Notes: generated from the letters alone by a model not told the origin. DNA of 64,000 bases from Allocatelliglobosispora scoriae (GCF_014204945.1 NZ_JACHMN010000003.1:2418001-2482000), one strand, 5' to 3'; positions 27,383 to 36,558 are shown, counted from the first letter of the stretch. A program made the numbers and translations.

Positions 27383-28288
27383 ATGTCGACCCGGGTCCTC
27401 TTCGTCAGCGGTTTCCACCGCAGCGGCACCACGCTGGTGACGGCGGCGGCCACCGAATCGACGGGGGGCGCGACGCTGACCGTGGGGCAGCTCGCCCGGC
27501 ACATCCCCACGCTGGAGCGCTTCCTGCGGGCCGCCGGAGCCCGGCAGAAGGTGCCCGACCGGGGCGTGGACCGGCTGCCGGTCACCGAGTCCACCCCGGA
27601 GGAGTACGGCTGGCTCCTGCACCACGTCACCGGCGACTACGGGTTCGGTGAGCGGGCGGCGCGCGACGGCATCCTGGAGTCGCTCGTCGCGGAGATCGCG
27701 GCGGAGCCGGGCACCGGGATCGTCATCCTGAAGAACCCGTGGGACACCGGTCGCGAGCGCGAGCTGCTGCGCCAGTTCCCCGACGCCCGCATCCTGCTCG
27801 TCCGCCGAGGCTTCGCCTCGATGGAGGAGAGCATGGCGCGGGCCTGGGAGCGGTACGTCACCTCCAGCGGCTACCTGCGCGCGCTGATGGGGGACCGCAC
27901 CGCCGCCGCGCAGCTCCTCGGTGTGCTGATGGACCCGGCCAAGCGGGCGGCGATGGTGGCGCGGTCGCGGTGGCGGGTCCGGCGCAGCGCGCTGCGCCTC
28001 GCCTTCACCGTGGCGAGCCTGCCGCCCGACCGGGTCGCCTACCTCTCCTACGACGAGCTGCGGGCCGATCCCGGGTCCGGGGCGGCGTGGGCGGCACATG
28101 TGCTCGACCCGGCGGCGTTCGCGGCCTCGCTGGCGGCCCATACGTTCCCGGAGTACAACCGGGAGGGCGGTGGGGACCGGGTGGTCCGCCTGCTCGACGC
28201 GCTGCTGGAGCGGGCCTGGCGCCGGGCCCGCCGTCGCCAGGTCAGGGCGGGTCTGCTGGCGCCGCCGGCCGGCCGTCCCCGGAGCTGA
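27383..28288 (+). CDS. Second sulfotransferase family protein
   Basis: 301 residues. The PAPS loop is VLFVSGFHRSGTTLVTAA; ILLVRRGFASMEESMARAW takes the place of the usual RDP/S motif, and YLSYDELRADPGSGAA follows. The C-terminus is very basic (RRARRRQ). It is only distantly like its divergent neighbour, so it may act on a different acceptor. The last 47 bases overlap the convergent condensation-domain gene. Confidence 0.82.
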   Translation: MSTRVLFVSGFHRSGTTLVTAAATESTGGATLTVGQLARHIPTLERFLRAAGARQKVPDRGVDRLPVTESTPEEYGWLLHHVTGDYGFGERAARDGILESLVAEIAAEPGTGIVILKNPWDTGRERELLRQFPDARILLVRRGFASMEESMARAWERYVTSSGYLRALMGDRTAAAQLLGVLMDPAKRAAMVARSRWRVRRSALRLAFTVASLPPDRVAYLSYDELRADPGSGAAWAAHVLDPAAFAASLAAHTFPEYNREGGGDRVVRLLDALLERAWRRARRRQVRAGLLAPPAGRPRS

Positions 28289-30053
28289 GCACCTCCCGGC
28301 CCCGCCAGGCGCGGTCATCGTCCACGTCGGACGGTGCATCGGCGCAGAGGACGTAGCGGCCGGGGGCGATCGTCGTGTAGGCGAGGTAGTCCAGCGCGGC
28401 GGGCCCCGGCAGCGCCGCCACGCAGAGCTCATGGGCTTTCTCCGGGCTGTCCGCCGGGCCGCCCGCGACGTAGGCCACGAGGACCGCAGTGCCGTCCGGC
28501 GCCGGCTCGACGAGGACCGTGGTCACCGCCGGTTTCAGTGCGTCGGCGACGAGCCTGCGAGCCTGGGCCAGCTCGATCCAGCAGCCGTCGACGTAGTGCC
28601 AGCCGGGTCCGCGCGCAACGGGTTCCACGCCGGTGCACTCGGTCAGCTCCGCCAGGTCGACATCGGTGTCGGCGGCGGCGATCAGCAGCGCCTCGATGCC
28701 CCGGGACAGCATCTCCAGGTCCGCGGCGGGCACCCACCGCACGGAGGCGGTCGCGAGGCGGAAGGTCAGCGCGGTGGCGTCGAGGCGGAACATCCGGAAG
28801 TTGAGCAGCTGCGGTACGCGTTCCCAGGATGTCCACTTGGTGCTGGTCAGCGCTGCCGCCGCGGGGATGCCGGACAGGTCGGCCGGGGTCGGGTCGACGG
28901 TGTGGTTGCCGAGGGCGTGGTGGATGTTGTTGACGACGATGTCGCGGGCGAAGGCGACGCCGCGCTGGGCGTACACCTCCTGGGAGAGCTCGTTGAGCGC
29001 GGCCACGTCGACGACGGAGTGGCGCGCGGCACCGAGCGACGCGTTGCCGGTGCGCCGGGCGAGATCGTCGAAGCCGGCGGCGTCGGTCTCGACCTGGACC
29101 AGGCTCGGCCCGGCGATCGTGCCGACGTAACCGTGCAGGTGCCGCCCGAGCCGGTTGCCGACCAGGGAGATGAAGGCGCAGCGGGGATGGCCGGTCCGCC
29201 GGGCCAGAACGGCGACGAACGCGGCGACCACGACCATGGTCGGGCTGACCCCGGTCCGCTGGGCGATGTGCGGCACGGCGATGGCGGCGGCCGGGCTGCG
29301 CAGCTCGAAAGCGGGTGAGCGGCGGTCCGCCGCGCTGCTGCCCGGCGGTGCCCAGTCGGCGGGCGCCCGGGGGGCGAGGGGTACGGCGTAGACGCAGTGG
29401 GGCGCGGTGCGGAGCTGCCGTTCCCAGTAGCGCAGGGCGCTGCCGAGCTGTCGCTGCCCGCTCGGTGACCGCTCCCATTCCGCGCGCTCGACCGGCTGCC
29501 AGGCGCCGTCGGCGAGCGGCGCGGCGGCGGGGTCGGCGGCGAGCTCGGTGAACCGGCGTCCCGCCAGCGCCGCGCCGCCGATGTCGAGGGCCAGGTGCGA
29601 GAAGGTCATGACGCCGGTCCGCACCGTCCCGTCGACCACGAGCAGCCCGATGCGGACGGGCAGCTCCGTCGCCGGGTCGAAGGGCGGGTGGCGCAGCCGG
29701 TGGTGCAGGTGGTCCACGGCCGTGTCGTCGTCGACGGTGCGGTCGCCGGTGAACACCTCGACGGGCAGGTCACCGGCACCGAGGACCCGCTGCCGCTGCT
29801 CGCCGTCGAGGTCGAAGCAGGTGCGCAGCGATTCGTGGTCGGCGACCAACCGCGACAGGGCGGCCCGGACGTCGTCGACGGTGCGGCCGGGCGGGACGGT
29901 GAGCGCCCACTTGTTGACGCCGATCGCCGCCGTGCCGGCCTTGCCGAGCCAGATCAGCACGTTGCGCTGCCCCACGGTCAGCGGTGCCGCCCGCTCGGGC
30001 AGGCCGTGGAACGCCACCGGGAAGCTGCCCGCCCGGGCGATCTCAGGCGACAT
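28242..30053 (-). CDS. Condensation-domain acyltransferase-like protein with degenerate AMP-binding C-terminal part
   Basis: 603 residues. Residues about 25-450 are an NRPS condensation/PapA-type fold (LTVGQRNVLIWLG start). The HHxxxD motif is FSHLALD (about 152-157): the first His is Ser, the catalytic second His is kept. Residues about 470-600 resemble the small C-terminal subdomain of an adenylation enzyme (WIELAQARRLV, TVLVEPAPDGTAVLVAYV) without any large subdomain. The same tail occurs in the protein at 34645. It probably forms an ester or amide in the cluster product. It overlaps the upstream SDR gene by 11 bases. Confidence 0.8.
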   Translation of the reverse strand: MSPEIARAGSFPVAFHGLPERAAPLTVGQRNVLIWLGKAGTAAIGVNKWALTVPPGRTVDDVRAALSRLVADHESLRTCFDLDGEQRQRVLGAGDLPVEVFTGDRTVDDDTAVDHLHHRLRHPPFDPATELPVRIGLLVVDGTVRTGVMTFSHLALDIGGAALAGRRFTELAADPAAAPLADGAWQPVERAEWERSPSGQRQLGSALRYWERQLRTAPHCVYAVPLAPRAPADWAPPGSSAADRRSPAFELRSPAAAIAVPHIAQRTGVSPTMVVVAAFVAVLARRTGHPRCAFISLVGNRLGRHLHGYVGTIAGPSLVQVETDAAGFDDLARRTGNASLGAARHSVVDVAALNELSQEVYAQRGVAFARDIVVNNIHHALGNHTVDPTPADLSGIPAAAALTSTKWTSWERVPQLLNFRMFRLDATALTFRLATASVRWVPAADLEMLSRGIEALLIAAADTDVDLAELTECTGVEPVARGPGWHYVDGCWIELAQARRLVADALKPAVTTVLVEPAPDGTAVLVAYVAGGPADSPEKAHELCVAALPGPAALDYLAYTTIAPGRYVLCADAPSDVDDDRAWRGREVLSSGDGRPAAPADPP

Positions 30054-30891
30054 TGCGGGCCGCGGCGTCGGTGGACCGGGCCTGCTCCTGCTGCGCCTCC
30101 AACCGGGAGAGCCGGTCCCGCAGCGACTTGCGGATGATCATGTAGGCGTCGCTGCCGAGGGCGAGGCGGCGCGGTGCCGGCTCGCCCGCCGCGGAGTCGA
30201 TGATCGCCTCCGCCATCAGGCCGACATCGCCGGGCTGGCGCACGGTGCCGTCCTCGATCGCGCGTCGCGCTCGCCCGGCCGGAGTTTCGGCGTACGCCGC
30301 CAGTGCTGGACCCGTCTCCCGGCTGCGCGCGGCGAACCCGGTCGGCGCGCTGCCCGGCTCCACGATGGTCACCCCGATGCCGAATCCGGCGACCTCGGTG
30401 CCGAGGGAGTCGAAGAAGCCCTCCACACCCCACTTCGACGCGTGGTAGATGCTCATGTTCGGCAGCGCGACCTGCCCGGCGGCGCTGGAGATCTGGACGA
30501 TCCGGCCGCCGCCCTGCGCCCGCAGGTGTGGCAGCACCGCCCGGGCGAGCTGGATCGGCCCGACGAGGTTGGTCCGCAGCTGCCGGTCGATCTGTTCGTC
30601 GGTGACCTCCTCGGCGGCGCCGAAGAGGCCGTAGCCGGCGTTGCTGACGACGACATCGATCCTGCCCAACGCGGCGAAGGCGTCGTCGACGCAGCGGCGG
30701 AGCTGGTCGTGGTCGGTGACGTCGAGTCGGCCGGTCCACCACTGCCGCGCGTCGGCGGGAGCGAGGTCGGTGAGGGTCTGCGGGTCGCGTGCGGTGGCGG
30801 CGACCCGGTGGCCCCGGGCGAGCAGGCGTTCGCAGAGCGCCCGGCCGAGGCCCGAGGAGGCGCCGGTGACGAACCATGTGTCGGCTGGCAT
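30043..30891 (-). CDS. Short-chain dehydrogenase/reductase (SDR)
   Basis: 282 residues, classical SDR. Cofactor loop TGASSGLG (9-16), a RDPQ sequence after the second strand suggesting NADP(H), NAGYG (about 87), catalytic Ser in ISSAAGQ and YHASK (about 152-156). It reduces a ketone or oxidises an alcohol; a carrier-bound or released ketone of the cluster is a reasonable substrate. Transcribed with the condensation-domain gene that overlaps its 3' end. Confidence 0.9.
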   Translation of the reverse strand: MPADTWFVTGASSGLGRALCERLLARGHRVAATARDPQTLTDLAPADARQWWTGRLDVTDHDQLRRCVDDAFAALGRIDVVVSNAGYGLFGAAEEVTDEQIDRQLRTNLVGPIQLARAVLPHLRAQGGGRIVQISSAAGQVALPNMSIYHASKWGVEGFFDSLGTEVAGFGIGVTIVEPGSAPTGFAARSRETGPALAAYAETPAGRARRAIEDGTVRQPGDVGLMAEAIIDSAAGEPAPRRLALGSDAYMIIRKSLRDRLSRLEAQQEQARSTDAAARNVA

Positions 30892-31016
30892 CCGCGAATT
30901 TTAGTGCGGCGACAGAGAGCCGTCGATCCCCGTGGTGGCGATGGTTCAGCGGGGCATAGACATATATGCTCGAAGTCGCATCACATTCAAGATCATTTGT
31001 GGCAAGGGGAGTCGTC

Positions 31017-31274
31017 ATGGAGCGCAGCGAGATCGTCGCCGTCGTCGAGAGCTCGATCGCCGAGGTGCGCAAGGAGGAGGTCACCGGCCTCACCGAGGAG
31101 ACCCGCCTCCTGGAGGACCTGCACCTCGACTCCACCTCGATCCTGGAGCTCCTGATGTCCCTGGAGGACGCGCTCAACATCGAGATCGACGCGCAGAGCC
31201 TGAGCATGGACGACTTCGCCACCGTCGGCACCCTCGCCGACTACATCACCACGGTCCTGAGCGTCACGGCATGA
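31017..31274 (+). CDS. Second acyl carrier protein
   Basis: 85 residues; ATG 31017 follows AAGGGGAG. Acidic four-helix carrier with the attachment motif DLHLDSTSILELL (Ser about residue 38). It is the first gene of the operon ACP - holo-ACP synthase - P450 - ferredoxin. The 125 bases between it and the divergent SDR gene should hold promoters for both. It may hold the substrate hydroxylated by the P450. Confidence 0.9.
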   Translation: MERSEIVAVVESSIAEVRKEEVTGLTEETRLLEDLHLDSTSILELLMSLEDALNIEIDAQSLSMDDFATVGTLADYITTVLSVTA

Positions 31275-31642
31275 TGCGCCTCGGCGTCGACCTCGTGGCG
31301 GTCGACGAGCTCGACCGGCTCATCGAGCGGGCCTGGTTCGTGCGCTACTTCTTCGCCGACGTCGAGATGGCCCACGCCGACACGCTCAGCGGCACCCGCC
31401 GCCGGGAGTTCCTCGCCGGGCGGTTCGCCGCCAAGGAAGCCGTGCTCAAGGTGCTCGGCGTCGGGATCTTCGACAGCGTCGTCCCCCGCGACATCGTCGT
31501 CGAACGAGGCTCCTCCGGTGCGCCGACCGTCACCCTCGCCGACAGCGCCGCCCTGGCCGCCCAACGCGTGGAGATCGAGCAGGTGAACGTCTCCATCTCG
31601 CACAAGCGGGAACTCGTGGCGGCCGTCGCCGCCGGGTGGTGA
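31271..31642 (+). CDS. Holo-ACP synthase (AcpS-type phosphopantetheinyl transferase)
   Basis: 123 residues, ATGA overlap with the ACP. AcpS signatures: GVDLVAVDEL (Mg-binding Asp), FLAGRFAAKEAVLKVLG and SISHKRELVAAVA. It transfers 4'-phosphopantetheine from CoA to the conserved Ser of carrier proteins. Its place directly after an ACP suggests a dedicated activator for the two ACPs of the cluster rather than the housekeeping AcpS. Confidence 0.92.
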   Translation: MMRLGVDLVAVDELDRLIERAWFVRYFFADVEMAHADTLSGTRRREFLAGRFAAKEAVLKVLGVGIFDSVVPRDIVVERGSSGAPTVTLADSAALAAQRVEIEQVNVSISHKRELVAAVAAGW

Positions 31643-31646
31643 CGCG

Positions 31647-32834
31647 GTGCTCGAGACCGTCCGCCGCTACCCCTTCGGCGAGCCCGACCGGATGCTGCTG
31701 GACCCCGCCTACGCCCGGCTCCAGCGCGATGAGCCACTGGCCCGGGTCCGCATGCCCTACGGCGACCTGGCCCTGCTCGCCACCCGCCACGCCGACGTGC
31801 GGGCCGTGCTCGCCGACGCCCGCTTCAGCCGTGCGTTCGGGCGCGACGAGCCGCGGACCGTCGAGCAGCTCACCGACGGCGGCATCTTCTCCCTGGACCC
31901 GCCCGAGCACACCCGCATCCGCGGCCTCGTCGTCAAGGCGTTCACCGTCCGCCGGGTCGAGCAGCTCCGGGAGCGCACCGAGCAGCTCGCCGACCGGCTC
32001 GTCGACGAGATGATCGCCCACGGCGGGCCGCTGGACCTGGTGGAGCACTTCGCCCTGCCGTTCCCGGTGACGGTGATGTGCGAGCTGCTCGGCGTTCCGG
32101 TCGCGGACCGCAAGCGCTTCGGCACCTGGGCCAGTGTCATCGTCGCCACGACCTCGCTGTCCCCGGAGAAGATCGTCGAGTACAGGGCGCGCCTCGGCAT
32201 CTACATGGGACGGTTGATCGACCGCCGCCGCCGCGAACCCACCGACGCCGACCTGCTCGGCGCCCTCGTCCAGGCCCGCGACGACGACGACCGCCTCACC
32301 GAGGACGAGCTGCTGCACCTGTCGGCGACCCTGCTCAGCGTCGGCTTCGAGACCACCTCCGCCGAGATCCCCAACTTCATGTACCTGCTGCTCACCCGGC
32401 CCGACCTGCTCCACCGCCTGCGGGCCGAGCCCGAGCTGCTGCCGACCGCCGTCGAGGAGCTGCTGCGCTATTCGCCGATCGCCGCCTTCGCGATGTTCCC
32501 CCGCTATGCCCGGGAGGACGTCGAGCTGCCCGGCGGGCCGGTCCGCGCGGGTGAGCCCGTCCTCGTCCACACCGCCGCGGCGAATCGCGATCCCCGGGTC
32601 TTCACCGACCCCGACGAGATCGACCTGGCCCGGTCGCCCAACCCGCACCTGGCGCTGGGCCACGGGGTCCACCACTGCCTCGGCGGGCCGCTGGCGCGGA
32701 TGGAGCTGCGAACCATGCTGGCTACGCTGATCCGGCGCCTGCCGAACCTGCGGCTCGCCGTCACCGCCGAGGAGATCCCATGGAAGACCGGACAGCTGAT
32801 CCGGGGACCGCAGTCACTGCCGGTGACCTGGTGA
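31647..32834 (+). CDS. Cytochrome P450
   Basis: 395 residues from GTG 31647. Bacterial class I P450: I-helix SVGFETTSAEI, ExxR in EELLRY (about 270), heme loop LGHGVHHCLGGPLARMEL with axial Cys about 343. Soluble. It inserts oxygen into the product or an ACP-bound intermediate, with electrons from the ferredoxin encoded next. Part of the ACP/AcpS operon. Confidence 0.95.
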   Translation: MLETVRRYPFGEPDRMLLDPAYARLQRDEPLARVRMPYGDLALLATRHADVRAVLADARFSRAFGRDEPRTVEQLTDGGIFSLDPPEHTRIRGLVVKAFTVRRVEQLRERTEQLADRLVDEMIAHGGPLDLVEHFALPFPVTVMCELLGVPVADRKRFGTWASVIVATTSLSPEKIVEYRARLGIYMGRLIDRRRREPTDADLLGALVQARDDDDRLTEDELLHLSATLLSVGFETTSAEIPNFMYLLLTRPDLLHRLRAEPELLPTAVEELLRYSPIAAFAMFPRYAREDVELPGGPVRAGEPVLVHTAAANRDPRVFTDPDEIDLARSPNPHLALGHGVHHCLGGPLARMELRTMLATLIRRLPNLRLAVTAEEIPWKTGQLIRGPQSLPVTW

Positions 32835-33058
32835 ATCCCGAGGCCACCTGGCGGGTGCGGGTCAACACCGGCGCCTGCATCGGATCGGGGAGCTGCGTGG
32901 GGATCGCACCCCGGCACCTCTTCATGGACAGCTATGTGGCGCTGCCGCTGCGGGAGCTCGTCGAGCCCGACGAGGACCTGCTCGCGGCCGCCGACTCCTG
33001 CCCCGCCGAGGCGATCAACGTCATCGACACGGCGACCGGCGAATCTCTGATCCGTTAG
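32780..33058 (+). CDS. Small [3Fe-4S] ferredoxin
   Basis: 92 residues from ATG 32780, which has GAGGAG 5 bases upstream but lies inside the P450 gene. GTG 32831, forming a GTGA overlap with the P450 stop, would give 75 residues, nearer the usual size. Cluster ligands: CIGSGSC and the distal CP in DSCPAEAI. A typical electron donor for the upstream P450. Confidence 0.88.
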   Translation: MEDRTADPGTAVTAGDLVNPEATWRVRVNTGACIGSGSCVGIAPRHLFMDSYVALPLRELVEPDEDLLAAADSCPAEAINVIDTATGESLIR

Positions 33059-33189
33059 ACGATCGAGTTCGAAATCCTGGCCGCCCCGGTTTGCGGTGCC
33101 CTGTGCGCGAGTAGCGCGGCCGCGGGTCGGTGTGGCCATGACCGTTACTCAGTGTCAACGGACTGGTGGGGTGGCCTGTTCGTGTGCGC

Positions 33190-33275
33190 GGCGCTTTGCT
33201 CTGCTTACACCGGCGCATCACCGGGAATGTCCGGATCTAGTGGTCGATGCGTGGGTGTAAGCAGAGCAAAGCGCC
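33190..33275. repeat. Long perfect inverted repeat, possible dispersed element or terminator
   Basis: A 21-bp arm at 33190-33210 and its exact reverse complement at 33255-33275 (core GTGTAAGCAGAGCAAAGC) flank 44 bases. The right-arm sequence occurs again at 33390-33410 through a tandem duplication. It sits between the convergent ferredoxin and glycosyltransferase genes. The stretch 33059-33189 before it shows nothing recognisable. Confidence 0.7.
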
Positions 33276-33517
33276 GTGCGAGGTGGTGGTCCCGGAGCGG
33301 AGGCGCGTCACTGTCCGCGATGGCGGCCGCCGGCCCGTCACGCTCAGAGCATGTCCACCACGTCCGCGGTCGCCGACACCGCTGCGTGGGTGTAAGCAGA
33401 GCAAAGCGCCGTGCGAGGTGGTGGTCCCGGAGCGCAGGCGCGTCACTGTCCGCGATCGCGGCCACCGGCCCGTCACGCTCAGAGCGCGTCCACCACGTCC
33501 GCGGTCGCCGACACCGC
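33248..33517. repeat. 135-bp tandem duplication of a gene 3' end and downstream DNA
   Basis: Bases 33248-33382 and 33383-33517 are direct copies with about five differences. The second copy includes the last 13 codons (with stop) of the glycosyltransferase gene, so the first copy is a duplicate of that gene end plus its downstream region. No complete gene lies in the first copy. Confidence 0.9.
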
Positions 33518-34648
33518 GTCGATCGGCTGCGACAGCGGCTGCGGCAGGGTCACCCGCCCCCGCGCCAGGACGGCGTCGAGCTGGCGCAGCACCGCATCCG
33601 GCTCCCACGACGACTGCGGCAGCCAGTGTGCCAGCGAGACCGCCGCCAGCCGCCGGGCGTTGTCCGGCCGGTCGAACCCGGACGGCAGGATCAGCTGCGG
33701 CGTCCCCGACACCAGCGCCCGCGCGCTCACCCCGATCCCGCCGTGGTGGATCACCGCCGCGACCTGCGGGACCACCTCCCGAAAGGGAAGGTGCGGGAAC
33801 CACCGCACCCCCGACGGCAGCGGGTCGGGCAGCAGCTCCGGGCTGCGGGTCGCGACGATCACCGGCCGCCCGGTGGCGACGGCCGCGGACACCGCAGACC
33901 GGTAGAACCGCGCGCTGCTCAGTGCACCCGTGCTCCCCGCGACGAGGACGGCATCGCCGGTCACCGCTTCCGGCAGCGGCCCGGCCGCCGGGCCGTCCTC
34001 ATCGCCAAGGACAAAACCGGTGAGGTGTACGCCGTCCGGCGCCCGCGCACCGGCCGCGTCGAACCACGCCGGCCAGGTCCCGATCCGGGTGCCCGCGCTG
34101 CCCAGCCACGACACCCAGTCCGCGATGCCCGGCAGGCCGAACTCCGCCCGGACCAGGTCCACGCCGGTGCCGAAGATCTCGGCATACTCGGCGGCTGCCC
34201 GGTCCAGCACGGCGAGGTGGTGCGGTGACGCGGCGAGGCACACCGCCGGGGCGCCCAGCAGCTCGGCCGCGGTGAGCACCGACAGGCACGACAGGCTCAG
34301 TCCTACCAGGACGGTCTCGCCGGGGCGGTGCAGCCGTCGCAGGGCCCGGCACTCGAAGCGGAGCTGGGCACCGAATCCGTGCCGCTCGTAGTAGTCGCGT
34401 ACGGCGGCGAGGTCGGTCCGCTCGCCGATGCTGTTGAGGTCGGCGACACCGTCGGCCTGGCTGTCCGCGTCGGCGGCGACGGTGTCGACGGCCACGAACC
34501 GGATCCCGGCGGCCCGGGTGCGCCGCGAGTAGCGGGCGTGGGTCAGCAGCGCCACCCGGTGCCCGCGCCGCTGCAGCTCCGCCCCGATCCGGATCACCGG
34601 CGCGACGTCGCCGTCGGTGCCGTGGGCCACCATCAGGACGGTCGTCAC
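33479..34648 (-). CDS. MGT-type glycosyltransferase (GT1)
   Basis: 389 residues from GTG 34648, which overlaps the stop of the upstream condensation gene (GTGA). GT-B fold: an N-terminal VLMVAHGTDGDVAPVIRIG glycine-rich loop and a C-terminal sugar-nucleotide motif VIHHGGIGVSARALVSGTPQ followed by PSGFDRPDNARRL. It transfers a sugar to a small lipophilic acceptor, presumably the cluster product. The 3' end is duplicated downstream. Confidence 0.9.
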   Translation of the reverse strand: MTTVLMVAHGTDGDVAPVIRIGAELQRRGHRVALLTHARYSRRTRAAGIRFVAVDTVAADADSQADGVADLNSIGERTDLAAVRDYYERHGFGAQLRFECRALRRLHRPGETVLVGLSLSCLSVLTAAELLGAPAVCLAASPHHLAVLDRAAAEYAEIFGTGVDLVRAEFGLPGIADWVSWLGSAGTRIGTWPAWFDAAGARAPDGVHLTGFVLGDEDGPAAGPLPEAVTGDAVLVAGSTGALSSARFYRSAVSAAVATGRPVIVATRSPELLPDPLPSGVRWFPHLPFREVVPQVAAVIHHGGIGVSARALVSGTPQLILPSGFDRPDNARRLAAVSLAHWLPQSSWEPDAVLRQLDAVLARGRVTLPQPLSQPIDAVSATADVVDAL

Positions 34649-36558
34649 GGGGTGCGGATCAGGTTCAGCAGCGGTTGCGTACCCACCAGGTCGTCGACGG
34701 TGATCCCCTCGATGCCGCGCGCGCGGAGCTCGACCAGGAGCTCGGCGACGCGTTCGAACCGCCCACCCGCCAGCGAGTAGGGGAGCGCGAGGTCGATCCG
34801 GTCCGCGGCGAGGGCGGGGTGGGCGGCCGCGATCGCCGCGGCGAGGGCGATCTCGGCGTCGCTCTGCGGCAGCAGCGGTTCGTCGGTGCTGCCGGACCCT
34901 TCGGCGAGGGTGGTCGCGGCCGACCACGCGGCGTGGTCGTCGCGCTGTGCCGGTGCCGCCGCGACCACGGTGAACAGGTGCGGGGCCAGCACCTGCCGGT
35001 GCTCGGGGAGGCGGCCGAGGACCGCGAGCCGCAACCGCCGCAGATCGGTGAGCCGGTCGTCGCCGACGAGGAAGGCGTGCAGCCGCCCGGCCCGGGCGAA
35101 GACCGCGCAGTCGGCCACCCCCGCGACCTCGCCCAGCAGGGTGGACACCCCGGCCAGGTCGACCCGGGTGTGGTCGACGGTGACGACGGTGTCGGCCGGA
35201 CCGGGCGGTCCGACCTCCGCGACCGCCTCGGCGAGCTTGCCCAGTGGCAGGTCGCCCTGGGCGGCGAGGGCCGCCAGCACGGCGGGGAAGAGCGCGACCA
35301 CCCGTTCGGCGGTGGCGAAGTCGAAGATCTGCTCGCCGCCGATCAGCTCGACGGTGACCCGGCGCCACAGGATCTGCGCCCGCAGGTAGACCCCGTCGAG
35401 GGGGCCGGGCAGCAGCTTCGCCCGGTACTCGTCCTCGGGAACGGGCGGGATGTTCGCGGGCAGCACAACGTCGGGCCGCCGGGTCGCGGCCGCCCCGACG
35501 CCGAAGATGTTGAGGATCGGCAGGCGTTCCAGCTGGACGCCGCGCTCCAGGCCCACCTCGGCGGCGGCGCGCAGCAGCGTGTTGGGGTCCGCGTGGCTGT
35601 GCTGGTAGGCACCGATCGTGGCGGCGGCCACCAGCCCGGCCCAGGCGCTGAAGGTCTGTGCGGGGTCGGCGACGACGTTGATGAGGCTGCGGTCGAGCAT
35701 CGGGCTGACCGAGCGGCGCAGGTCGCGGTGGCTGCGGTTGTTGGAGGCGATGGTGGCGCAGACCCGGGGCCAGCCGCCGACCCAGGAGAGGATCGCCAGC
35801 GCCGTGGCGGTCAGGATGGCGGGCTCGGTGACGCGGAAGGCGGCGGCGAGGTCGCGCACGATCGGCCGGAGGTCCTCGCGCCCCAGGAAGATCGTGAACC
35901 GGGAGTCGTCGGGCCGGCCGGGGCGTGCCGTGGTGAAGAGCGTCTCCGGGGCGGTGATCATCGCGCGGCGCCAGTAGTCGAAGGCGCGCTCGTCCCGGCG
36001 GCTGCCGGCCGGAGACTGCTCGAAGGCGGCGATGTCGATCGGGTTCCACGCGGGCGGCTCGGTGCCGTCGATGATGGATCCGGTCCGGAAGCCCCGGTGG
36101 AAGCAGCCCCGGATGACGATCGAGCCCTCCCGGTCCAGGATCATGCGGTGCACCGCGAGCCGCAGCACCCAGCGGCCGTCGGCCCGGCGCCACGCCGCGA
36201 CCCGCAGCGGCCAGGCGCCGGTCAGGTCGAAGGGCGCGGTGAGCCATGCCGTCGTCTCGGCCGGTGGCTCCCCGTCGGCCGGGTGGGCCTGCGACACCGA
36301 GCGGGGATAGCCGTCCGCGCGCATCGGGTGCACGACCTGGCGGGTGGCCCCGTCGGCGGGTTCGAAGGTGGTCCGGAGCCCCTCGTAGCGCTCCACGATG
36401 TCGTCGAGGAGACCGAGCGCGGTCTCGACGGTGGCCTCCGGCGGTGCGATCACGTCGAAGGTCAGGATCATGAAGTAGGTGTTCTTGTCCGGTGCCGCGT
36501 TCTGCGTCACCCACGGCAGGTACTGGCCCCAGGTGAGGGGACCGGATCGCTCGTTCAT
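34645..36558 (-). CDS. Condensation-domain protein with AMP-C-like and degenerate carrier domains
   Basis: 637 residues. Residues 1-430 are a condensation fold (GPLTWGQYLPWV start). The HHxxxD site reads VHRMILD (about 133): the catalytic second His is Arg. Residues about 465-555 resemble the small subdomain of an adenylation enzyme, with the same layout as the tail of the protein at 28242. Residues about 565-635 resemble a peptidyl carrier domain, but the GGDSL position is AGGRFERV, so the pantetheine Ser is missing. It looks like an NRPS remnant kept as a binding protein or non-canonical transferase. Operon with the glycosyltransferase. Confidence 0.75.
   Translation of the reverse strand: MNERSGPLTWGQYLPWVTQNAAPDKNTYFMILTFDVIAPPEATVETALGLLDDIVERYEGLRTTFEPADGATRQVVHPMRADGYPRSVSQAHPADGEPPAETTAWLTAPFDLTGAWPLRVAAWRRADGRWVLRLAVHRMILDREGSIVIRGCFHRGFRTGSIIDGTEPPAWNPIDIAAFEQSPAGSRRDERAFDYWRRAMITAPETLFTTARPGRPDDSRFTIFLGREDLRPIVRDLAAAFRVTEPAILTATALAILSWVGGWPRVCATIASNNRSHRDLRRSVSPMLDRSLINVVADPAQTFSAWAGLVAAATIGAYQHSHADPNTLLRAAAEVGLERGVQLERLPILNIFGVGAAATRRPDVVLPANIPPVPEDEYRAKLLPGPLDGVYLRAQILWRRVTVELIGGEQIFDFATAERVVALFPAVLAALAAQGDLPLGKLAEAVAEVGPPGPADTVVTVDHTRVDLAGVSTLLGEVAGVADCAVFARAGRLHAFLVGDDRLTDLRRLRLAVLGRLPEHRQVLAPHLFTVVAAAPAQRDDHAAWSAATTLAEGSGSTDEPLLPQSDAEIALAAAIAAAHPALAADRIDLALPYSLAGGRFERVAELLVELRARGIEGITVDDLVGTQPLLNLIRTP

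Noticed and set aside
33248-33517. CRISPR array
   Set aside because: Only two long direct copies with no spacers; it is a tandem duplication.
33479-36514. One 1011-codon reverse frame that would fuse the glycosyltransferase to about 620 further residues
   Set aside because: The upstream part is low-complexity and lies out of frame over the condensation-domain gene, which has clear motifs; GTG 34648 with GTGA overlap is the real start.
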